In this document: in pieces, positions 43,751-52,925 of the stretch
Position numbering within the stretch: position 1 is the first letter of the stretch
How the letters are laid out: each line of letters begins with the position of its first letter
Origin: Calliopum simillimum
Taxonomy: Eukaryota; Arthropoda; Insecta; Diptera; Lauxaniidae
Assembly (NCBI GenBank): GCA_951812925.1
Contig: OX638368.1
Coordinates: forward strand, 120,675,309-120,739,308
Direction: 5' to 3'
Length of the DNA stretch: 64,000 nucleotides
The notes under the pieces: model-generated
What the model saw: only the letters and a program-made list of their open reading frames with translations
Told to the model about the DNA's origin: nothing
Databases searched by the model: none
Made by a program: the position numbers and the translations under genes

Positions 43751-44411
43751 CAGGCCTGCAAATTCGACACTTTTTTTTCCTCTGTTGATTTTTGAAGCCA
43801 ATTATGGTGGTTTGGGACCTCCTAATCACGAAACTGAACTTGGTTTCTTTCCATCACGTCAGAATTTTGAGATATTCCAGTTTCCATAACCTCAAAAATA
43901 ATTGAAAATCGTGTGTTCTTCACTATTATTTTAAATTTTCTTAAAATTCGGACGTGATAGAGCAATTTTGTATACGGATTTGGGCTCAACGTCAAAATCA
44001 AAAAATAAATTCAAAAGTCTGTGCAGCATTTGAAAACTTACACAGGACCACAAAAAAAAAAAAGTCCTGTAGTAGAAGTTGAGGTACCATACGGTATGGT
44101 TTTCAATGTGCTAAAAACGAATCCGAGGTCAGAATTTAGACATCACTCTCAGATTTTGAGATATCCTTGCTTAAAGTTGCAGAAAGCGCTGTTTTCAGGC
44201 TTATGGTGTAGTTCCAGGAAATGTGGTAGTTCCATTTTTTCAATGACATCGAATAGCCACAATCTTCCTTACTCACACGTATTCCTTAGATAATTCTATG
44301 CATTTTATGCCACATACACTGTTTTCGTAGGATGCCTTGTTTTTCTCTAATGCTGAAAAAATAATTGCACGACATCACTATATTATTAATAACTTTTGAA
44401 CCAATATCGAT
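43751..44411. other. Spacer, nothing recognised
   Basis: Replaces the usual upstream duplicon here. AT-rich, no supported gene; the 90-codon frame at 44021 has no recognisable feature. Confidence 0.35.
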
Positions 44412-44413
44412 TA

Positions 44414-45026
44414 GGGGAGATGTGTGTACCTTGGTCCGAGTGTACCTCGGTCCGAGTGCCGGTTGCAGTTTAACAGTTGCACGTGTGCGATAATGTTCTT
44501 CTATGGAATTTTTTACTCATAACGCTGACTGATATTATTAGACTTCAGACCATCAAGCTGTATGCGTGTATAAAAAGTGACGGAAAAAGTGTTTTTGGCT
44601 TGTAAAAATTAGATTTTGGAGTAAACTATGAAACATTTTGTGAAAAACTTACTTGTAATATTTAAGTTTTACAACATCAGGAAGGAAGCTTAGTTATTGT
44701 TTTGAGCTTTTAGTGTGTTTTAGATGTTTTTATTAATATAAGTTATGTGTGCTAACAGTTTTTAAAACATGCTGTCTGTGTAAACCTTGGACCTATGCTT
44801 ATTTACCAGCTAGCTTTTTCGACGGGCAACCAGGAAGCCATAATCGCCTTTCAATATAATACTATTATTATTATTTACGTGATTAATGTATTTATTTGCA
44901 ACCATTTTTGTTTAATTAATGGCTTTTTTCTAAATGCGCTTTTTTTCAAAAAATTAAAGAAACTTTTTTGGAACAACCAGCACATTGAAAAAACTAAAAA
45001 GCGGACCAAGGTACACACATCTCCCC
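44414..45026. mobile_element. TA-target MITE with 25-bp perfect inverted ends
   Basis: Both ends read GGGGAGATGTGTGTACCTTG then GTCCG, perfectly inverted, with TA on both outer sides (44412-44413, 45027-45028). The 613-bp body has no supported gene. Confidence 0.85.
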
Positions 45027-45089
45027 TACCCCATTTTTTTTTCTGGAATATAGTTTATTAATTTTTTATAGTTTTCTCAGAGGCGAAGA

Positions 45090-45735
45090 AGTTGCTTTAT
45101 TTTTATGTACCTTTTTGAAATAGGGATTTTCAATAATAAATGAAACATTTTTTTACAAATCAAAAACACCATTTTATTCCCCGACCTATGCTAAATATCT
45201 CTAAAAAAAACATTTTTACAAAATCTTTACTAGTTGTTATAAAACATCATTTTGTTAAAGCCTTTTTTACGTTTAATTTCTTAGATGGCTCTTTTGAGAA
45301 ATTTTTGCCCATATGCCACATATATTATATCAAAGTATTCGTATAGATCTCAGCTATAGGTTAAAAGGCATAAATCCACCACTCGGGTGATTACTATTGA
45401 GCCGAATGTCATAAAAGGCGAAAAATATCACTTTTTTGGGAATATTGTGCTCTAACTTGCCAAAAATGCATCCAAAAGCACTAATTTGGTAGTGAAAGTG
45501 TAGATATGAAAGAGACGAACAAAACCCCACCACCAAATGCTATAAAACTCAGTTAACTTACGTGATATAATAAAAAAACCACATACTTCAAGGTGCAAAA
45601 TTTAAACGGCCTTTTCTCGAAAACTAGAGCCAATTTGAACAAACTGAGCCAAATGGTCTTTTATTTTGGCCTATATTTTTACCCCGCACCGTCAGATCCG
45701 AGTAAACTTTTGGCGACCAAATTTTGTACCACAGT
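45090..45735. mobile_element. Interspersed repeat X, copy 2 (inverse orientation)
   Basis: Inverse of 32541-33065, ending ..GACCAAATTTTGTACCACAGTG. It interrupts the upstream duplicon: sequence at 45736 (AATTTAACTATAACACA) continues what is seen uninterrupted at 4031. This copy holds about 100 bp (about 45480-45570) absent from copy 1. Confidence 0.7.
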
Positions 45736-46378
45736 GTAATTTAACTATAACACAGGACAATACTGACTTTGCAGCATAGAGTTTCGGAGTTAATTTTGAT
45801 TGATCGTGACCTACTGAAATCGAAAATAATATCAGATACGCAAAATTAGCTCCAGTTCTCCAATTATTCTTTAAAAGAGTAAAATTAGCTGTTATGAGGC
45901 AGTAAAACTCTTACAGTAAGCAGTGTAATTACTTTTAGTTAATGACATCGATAAACCGTTTCATTAAACTTCGCTTTTCAGTTTTTCCAATTGGATCATT
46001 ACTTTTCAAGTTGAAAATAGCATCCAGAAAGTGGGTTGAGAATATGTTTTGGATCTTTTTAAGTTCATTAGAGGTTGTCTAAGTCCTTCGGAATCAGATA
46101 CCGCAAATGAACCAAAAAAAAAAAAAAAAAAACAGAGATTTGAATAAAATTTTGTTTCTTTCAATTTATTGCTCTGTATCAGCTGTTGAGAAGACCTGAT
46201 CTAATTAGTGCTTAATCAGACATTAAGAACACGGCCCGAAGAAATTTTGAAATTTTTTTTTTTTCGTACTGTGGAGACACTTTCTCTTTTAGTATTTGCT
46301 AGCTTCGATATCAAGTTTTATAACAATAGCCGATATCAATGCGGAGATATAGCATTTTGGGTATTTTCCACAGACCAT
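45736..46378. repeat. Upstream duplicon, copy 4
   Basis: Matches 4031-4480 and then 5190-5260 (CTATAACACAGGACAATACT, ATTGATCGTGACCTACTGAA). Interrupted at 46379 by a hAT-like MITE. No gene. Confidence 0.7.
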
Positions 46379-46888
46379 TAGTGATGAGCAAACCAAGACC
46401 AATTTCAAGACCATAGCAGTCTTGGTCTTGGTCTTGTTCTTGCACATTAATTCTTGGTCTTGGTCTTCTTTTTGATATTGAGTCTTAGTCTTGGTCTTGT
46501 TCTTGCACATTGAGTATTGGTCTAGAATTGGTCTTGAATTATTTTCTAGAGGTATTAAGTATTCAAAGTTTTAAAACCATTTTTTTTCAAAGCATTTGGG
46601 TTTTTAAGATGCCAAAATTCAAATTGAGAAATGATTTTATCTTCGAAACGGGCGTGAAACATCTTTTAACTATAAATAACCAAGACTGAAAAGCAGTCTT
46701 GGTCTTGACGATTATCGTCTTGGTCTTGATTCTTGTCCTTGGCCTTGGTAATTTTCCGAGACCAAGACCAATACCATAGCAGTCTTGGTCTTGGTCTTGC
46801 AAAAATATCAGCGTCTTGGTCTTGGTCTATCAAAATTACCAAGACCAAGAACAAGAATCAAGACCAAGACTAATTTTGCTCATCACTA
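46379..46888. mobile_element. hAT-like MITE built of CTTGGT hexamers
   Basis: Terminal inverted repeats TAGTGATGAGCAAA / TTTGCTCATCACTA, flanked by the 8-bp duplication CAGACCAT (46371-46378, 46889-46896); the empty site CAGACCATAACAAACC is at 5252. An 8-bp duplication and a T/CAGTGATG-type end are hAT features. The body is largely (TCTTGG)n in one half and (CCAAGA)n in the other, so it can fold on itself. The peptide frames rich in Gln-Asp across it are repeat artefacts. Confidence 0.8.
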
Positions 46889-47412
46889 CAGACCATAACA
46901 AACCTTAAGTCGAATACGGACAGCATTTTTTTTTTTTTTATACAAGTCAAGTTATATTACTGGATTTCTAATAACATCTAAGCTAAAAATTTCATATTTG
47001 TGTTAAGGATATCCAAATTTCTTGGGTATTCTAAAAACTTAAATTTTGTTATACAGTGCTTTTAATAAACTAATATTTTGTTAATTAACCGCAATGACCA
47101 AAAATATTCAACTCATTTAATTACCACTGCCTATCAGAATTGTATCAAATTATGAGTCAGTGACAATTATGCGATCGAATTCAGATTTATTGTAACATAT
47201 GAATTACATTCTTTGGGTTTAACCAGCTTAAAAATGAATACTTAAGAGCATTTTAAGCTAAAAAAAGTTAAAAAAGTCAATATCATCCTATTAAATATAA
47301 AACAATCACAAAAAGTACTGAATAGTACTGGAATAGAAAGAAAAAGTCAATTAGTACTCGTATAACAAAGTATCAGAAATGATTGAAATGCCATTGAGAA
47401 CCGAAAATGAAA
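46889..47412. repeat. Upstream duplicon and A-rich tract, continued
   Basis: Resumes at CAGACCATAACAAACCTTAA and runs through TTTTGTTAATTAACCGCAAT to the A-rich tract also present at 20500-20660. Confidence 0.65.
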
Positions 47413-48358
47413 CTAGTAAGGGTGTAAAATTTGGCCTGGCCAAACATTAAATACCCTACACTGCAGTATTTTTAAAATTTTGCTCATATGGGAGGTGCTA
47501 CGCTCTCTTGTCCGAGTTTACCCAGTTTTTGTCCAGATTTTGAATTTATAGTTTTTAGTGTCTGAGTGAAAAACGTTTTCAGTAGAGCGTTTTGAAGCTT
47601 TTGCTTATATAGGAGGTGCCACACCCTCTTGTCCGAGTTCGTCTAGTTTTAGCTTAGAGCGTGCATTTATAGTCTTTAGTATTTGAGTGAAGTTTGGATG
47701 GATTATTTCAAAAAACTCTTTCAGTATAGCATTTTAAAACTTTTGCTTGTATGGGAGGTGCCACGCCCCCTTGTCTAATTTCATCCAATTTTTGTTGAGA
47801 GCTTTTATTTATAATACTTAGTGGCTGAGTCGAATTTGGTTCGAATATCTCAAAGAACTCTTTCAGTATAGCGTTTTGAAGCTTTTGCTTGTATGGGAGG
47901 TGCCCCGCCCTTTTGTTCGAATTCATTCAGTTTTTTTTCAGAGCTTGCGCTTACAATTCTTAGTATTTATGAGTATTTTGGTTGCATTGTCGTGAAAAAT
48001 ACTCCTAAAATTGCATTTTGAATATATTTTTTGTATGGGCGGTAGGCGTGTTCGTTGACCGATTTTGCTCATTTTCAATCCCCCGAGCTACCTTTGACGA
48101 CGAAGGCAGTGTACCAAATTTCATTGAATTATCTTGCTCAGTTTTCCCAAAAAGTGTATTTCAACACACAGCCAGCCACCCAGCCAGCCAGCCAGCTACC
48201 CAGCCAGCCACCCAGCCAGACAGACGGACATGGCTATATCGACTCAGGAGGTGACGCTGATCAAGAATATATATACTTTTCTATACCTGCCACGCCTCCT
48301 TCTCTGCGTTACAAACGGAAGGACATAGTGAATATACTCTGGGTGTAGGGTATAAAAA
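47413..48358 (-). mobile_element. DINE-1/mini-me-like Helitron, copy 3
   Basis: Minus-oriented: plus strand starts CTAGTAAGGGTGTAAAATTT with the hairpin TTTGGCCTGGCCAAA, has four internal repeats of about 140 bp around GGGAGGTGCCACGCC, the CCAGCCAGCCAC satellite (48171-48212), the core, and ends GGGTGTAGGGTATAAAA. The uninterrupted host sequence GAAAATGAAAATCGTG at 20640-20655 shows insertion between A and T without target duplication, as for Helitrons. Confidence 0.8.
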
Positions 48359-48648
48359 TCGTGTGGAAATTATCGAAAGACGCAGAAAATCTTCGAAAAG
48401 TAAAGAATTCCAAGAATTCTAAGGAAAGCAAAAAAATTATTAAATAGTTGAAAACATAGCAAGAAACAAAAAAATTTCAAAACCATCTAGGATCATTTAA
48501 AACATTGCTATGTACACAAAAATATAAAATACAATATGAAAATGTTGAAAAAAATCGAAACAACATAAAAGTTTTTAATCCTTGAATATTGAAAAAGTAT
48601 TCAAAATTTCAAATAACGAGAAAAACGTCCAAAAATAACTATTAATAA
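48359..48648. repeat. A-rich tract, continued
   Basis: Continues the purine-rich tract interrupted at 47412; matches 20655-20927 (ATCGAAAGACGC, CCATCTAGGATCAT, TATTGAAAAAGTATTC). Confidence 0.6.
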
Positions 48649-50386
48649 GAACTGTTCCAGAAAAATGTTATTCTTTGTTTTTTTATCAATAAAAAAATAA
48701 TCTATGAATTATTTTCAATTTTTTTTTTTAATAATGAATAGTATAACGAATAGAAACAACCTCAAAACTGTTAACAAATATATATTTTTTATAAAAATAT
48801 TTTATTTTTTACTGAAAACCCTTTAGTAAGTTGTTTCAGTGACAGTACCGTTCGAGCTCCGCCACTTGTTCCGGAAATCTTGTTAATTTTTTGCAGTATT
48901 TTTACTCTTTCGAAGATCTGATTTCATATCTCTCAATAGGTCGAAGCTCCGATACTAACTTAAGATGATTTTCAACAATTTTGCAATTCTTTTCAGAAAA
49001 TTTAGATTTTTTTTTCTTTTGTTACTAATAATTTCAACATTTTTCACACTGTATAATTTTTTTCATGTTTTGGAGCACCCAATTTTATTGATTACTGACA
49101 GAATACCAGCCAAAACATATTGTGATATTACTTTTGTCTCTATAGGAATTTTGAAAATTAAGCATGAAAATAAATATTAAACGCAAGGTAAAATTTTCGA
49201 TCAAAAATGCGCCGAACTAAAGTTAAACGCAGAGGTATAGTTCCTTGGGCAAATATTCATAGAATTGAATGAACTTTCACATAGGGGGGTAGCCGAAGTC
49301 GATAAAATTTCGTCCATACAATTTGGCCCACCCTAATGTATAGCAATCAATTTATCGTTTAAAAACTGATTTTGCCCACTCAATTAAAAAAACCAGAACT
49401 AAAATATGTAGCTATAGCTCAAAAAACAGGCACATCAAAAAGTATTGTCCAAAGGGTTATTTTAAATTACAGAAAGGGTCTACTTATCGTACAAAAAATA
49501 TCTCAAGCAGAAAGCCTGGTTTAGAGGCACAGTTGGTGAAATAGGTGAAGCAAATCTTTAAGCAGAATTCTAACTTTTCAGCTGGAGATATTGTTGTATA
49601 GCAGGTACCTCGCAATCTGATTCACTAAGGCTAAATAGTTCGAAAAGTACCAAATAATTCCGATAAATGATGGTGGCTGATTGCTTAAAAGCAAGCCACA
49701 AAGTTATATGACTGCAGTGTAATGGATGATAAAACACACGTTGAGGTAGATCTCAAACAGCTACCGGGATACGAATTTTATACCTGTGAAGATGCAGCGC
49801 AAAATAGAAGAAATGAAAATCACAAAACTTTTAAAACATTGTATGGTTTGGTGGACCATATTTACCAGCGGTCTGGGAAGAAATTTTTTTTTTTGTAAAA
49901 CCGTTCACAATAAATTCGAAAATTGATATTAACGAGTGTCTTGAAAAACGTATTTTGCCATATATTCGTGAACACGAAAGTACTGTTCTGGTCTAATTTA
50001 GCCAACTGTCACTACTCTAAGGCCACCGTAGAGTGGTACAAAAAACGAATACTTTGTTCCACTTAACTGTTCAGAGCTTTGACTTTTTGAGAAATATTGG
50101 TCTCATATGCAATTGGATCTTCGAAGGAGTAGAAATGCTGCAAAAAAATTAGAAGATTTAAGAAATGAGTGAAGAGAGTCGTACGTACGGTACTGTCGAT
50201 GAAACAACTGTTCAAATCTTAATAAAGGGTCTAAAGGAAAAAGTACAATATTTTACAGAAAGTAAATATTTTATTAACGGTTTTAGAGTTATTTGCGTTC
50301 TGTATACTGCACATTAATAAAAAAAATTTTATTGGGAATTTTTTTTGCTGATGATAAACAAAATGCCAAATTTTTCTGGCACTGTC
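48649..50386. mobile_element. Tc1/mariner-type element, copy B, mosaic
   Basis: Same position and same flanks as copy A (20928-22836). Plus-strand transposase remains run from about 49385 (KYVAIAQKTGTSKSIVQRV, a helix-turn-helix) to 50100 (KVLFWSNLANCHYSKATVEW, where the usual Asp is Asn). The left 300 bp (48700-48960) are an inverted copy of the right 300 bp (50090-50345), i.e. the 3' end of the element appears at both ends. Many stops; dead. Confidence 0.6.
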
Positions 50387-50454
50387 CTTATATGAAACTT
50401 TTCAACTTTTGATATATTTAAATTTTTTTCCAATGCCATCCCCATATTGAAAAA

Positions 50455-50866
50455 TTGTTCGATTTCACCCAATTTTTGTTGAGAGCTTGCATTTATATCT
50501 CTTAGTGTCTGAGTCAAATTTGGTTCTATTAATTCAAAAAACGCTTTCAGTATATCGTTTTGAAGCTTTTGCTTATATTGGAGGTGCCCCGCGCTCTTGT
50601 CCGAATTTGCCAAGTTTTTTCTCAGATCTTGCGCTTACAATTCGTAGTATTTATGTGTATTGTGGTTGCGTTGTCGTGAAAAATACTCCTAAAGTTGAAT
50701 TTGAATATATTTTTTGTATGGGCGGTAGGCGTGCCCGTTGACCGATTTTGCTCATTTTCAATTCCACGGTTAAATTTGACATCGGAGGCAGTGTACCAAT
50801 TTTCATTGAATTATTTTGCTCAGCCGTACAGACGGACATGGCTATTTCGACTCAGGAGGCGATTCG
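50455..50866 (-). mobile_element. DINE-1/mini-me-like fragment, copy 4
   Basis: Contains two internal repeats (TTTTGAAGCTTTTGCTTATA, GGAGGTGCCCCGC) and the core in minus orientation up to CAGACGGACATGGCTATTTC at 50831, where it is cut. The CCAGCCAG satellite is lost. Confidence 0.65.
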
Positions 50867-51194
50867 TATGAATGTTTTATATTCTAGTTATATAGCTTCA
50901 AAATATAGCCTTTTTGAGACTAAGACATTTCAAAAACCGTATGAGATACAGCAATTCTAACACTGGATTCATATTCAGCACTACAAAATACATTAAAAAT
51001 AACAATTTTTATATCTGTTTGTTGTGTTTTTTTCTTAATTTTTTTTTATTTTATATGGGATATGTATTTTTGAGATATTTCGCGGAGATGATCAACTACG
51101 ATTTCAGGGCTTTAATTTTTCAGACAACTAAACTAGAACAAATGAAACCCCATTCGCAGATTTTCTCCACATTTTCATCAAACCTATCGACTGT
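50867..51194. other. Spacer, nothing recognised
   Basis: AT-rich; the 103-codon frame here is not supported by any feature. Confidence 0.3.
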
Positions 51195-51501
51195 TCAAGT
51201 GCGCCGTGTGCAGTACATGAATTGAGAGCCACATATGTCAGGATCGTATGTAATTTTTTTTTGTGATTATTTTTTTATGATTTTTTTCCTAAAGCCCGCC
51301 AAAAGTTAGGATCACAGTTTGAAAATGTTTTTTTGTTAATGAATAAAATTACTTCTTTTGCTTCCTTTTTTATAATATAACAGTTTAAATACCAAATATA
51401 TGCCTTATAATTTAATTTAATCAAATTTATTTAAATGAAATGTTATCCTCCAGAACAAAATATTATCAGGAATATTTATTTGTTTACAATATACATATGT
51501 A
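51195..51501 (-). repeat. Orphan IR 3' flank
   Basis: Matches 1420-1700 and 8930-9235 (GCAGTACATGAATTGAGAGC, AAAGCCCGCCAAAAGTTAGG, ATTATCAGGAATATTTATT). In the sister units an IR stop codon follows within about 30 bp; here a MITE starts at 51502 and no IR of that subgroup follows. It marks a lost copy or a breakpoint. Confidence 0.6.
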
Positions 51502-51818
51502 GGGGAGAAAGGGGAGTTGTGCGACAGGTTTGGTTTAAGGAAAAAAAATCTATGAGATTAATTTTTTTTTAGCATCTCAGTATATAGAATTTCTAGAATG
51601 ATTCAAAACACAACTTTGATTGAAATTTAAAAAAATTTAAAAATTATGCTTGTTGGCGCTAAAGACGCGTTTTTGGAGAGTTGTGCAACACAGCTTAAAA
51701 TAAAGAAAACTACATGCTTTGATGAATATTCTTTATGTTATTTAAAAAAAAAAACAAAGTCCAACTAACCCAATTCCCAGTGAATAAAGGTGTAGTAGCT
51801 GTTGTTGCACAACTCCCC
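51502..51818. mobile_element. TA-target MITE, GGGGAGTTGTGC type
   Basis: Begins after TA with GGGGAGAAAGGGGAGTTGTG and has a degenerate inverse TTGCACAACTCCCC at 51805-51818. It resembles, in style, the other G-rich TA-target elements of the window. The right border is uncertain. Confidence 0.5.
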
Positions 51819-52734
51819 ACTTTCAACATATTCAAAATGGCCACCGTAGCATCGATACATCAAATGTTTATGCATCATTACTTTCATGTGTTGAAAGGAT
51901 ATTCACAAAGGAATGTTTTATATTTACTGACCTTTATGATCAGCTTGAACAAGCGACTGAAAACACCGCAAACAAAGGAGGCCAATGAAACTTTCGGACA
52001 AATTTTTCAAGTCGCGATATCTCATGAAGGGTAAGTCTGACGAAAAAACCGTTCGAAGAGACCCTTGTAGAAAATTGAGCGTTCTACAAAATGCAAGAAC
52101 AGTTTTTTTAGAACGAACCGTTTGGAACAATTTTGAAAAAATGGTTTTTTCCTCAATTTTAAGTTTGTTGAAAAAATATCTCCTAAACTATAAGTTATAT
52201 GAAAAAAAATAATAAGTGACTTGTAGTGCAAGTAATTCCCTATAAGCAAACATTTTTACTTTTTACGTGTGACTCACCGTTCATGAGTTATTGTAATTTT
52301 AAGCTCAACACATCACTGTGCCTACTCATAAGCGGCATGCACAATTTAATAATTTTTTTTGAATTTCGAATAAGGATATCTCCTGAGTTATAAGTCGTAC
52401 GAAAACAAATCATAGGTCATTTTTCTAAGCTACAATACTGCTTCACATTATTTTTCTCTCAGTTTATCCGTTAAAGAGATATTTGATTTTGGACGCCTTT
52501 TTTCCAATATGGCGGTGTGAGCGAACACGACTCGAGGTAGCAAAGTTGAAATTCTGAAAGAGCACATCGAAATCTATAAAATAATTCATTTCCAAAAATC
52601 CCGCAAAACTTTCCAGGTAACATCATTTTATTCTCCCAAATGATTGTACTATTACATTTTTTCGAATTTTTTAACATTTTTCGACGCTTTTCAATATTTT
52701 TTAAGCTCATACACTTTTTTTTATTGTTCTATAA
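51819..52734. other. Spacer, nothing recognised
   Basis: AT-rich DNA. Small frames of 60-80 codons on both strands look like noise. Confidence 0.35.
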
Positions 52735-52925
52735 GTTAGTTTTATTCATAATTCTTAATTACAAACAAGGCAACTTTCAATCATCTTATTGAAAATGCCA
52801 GTGTCAATAGCATGGCATTTTAATAACTCTTCATTCCATTTCATATCATTTAATTTTATTTAATAAATCATATAGAATGCACTGTGTAACATTTGATCAA
52901 TAAATCTATAAATTAGGTACTAAGT
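52735..52925 (-). promoter_or_regulatory. IR-5 3' flank
   Basis: Matches the IR-4 3' flank (AATTCTTAATTACAAACAAG, AATAAATCATATAGAATGCA). The plus-strand TTTATT at 52856-52861 gives AATAAA on the minus strand. Confidence 0.5.

Noticed and set aside
46289..46854. Gln/Asp-rich peptides (QDQDQD)
   Set aside because: They are translations of the CCAAGA/TCTTGG hexamers of the hAT-like MITE.
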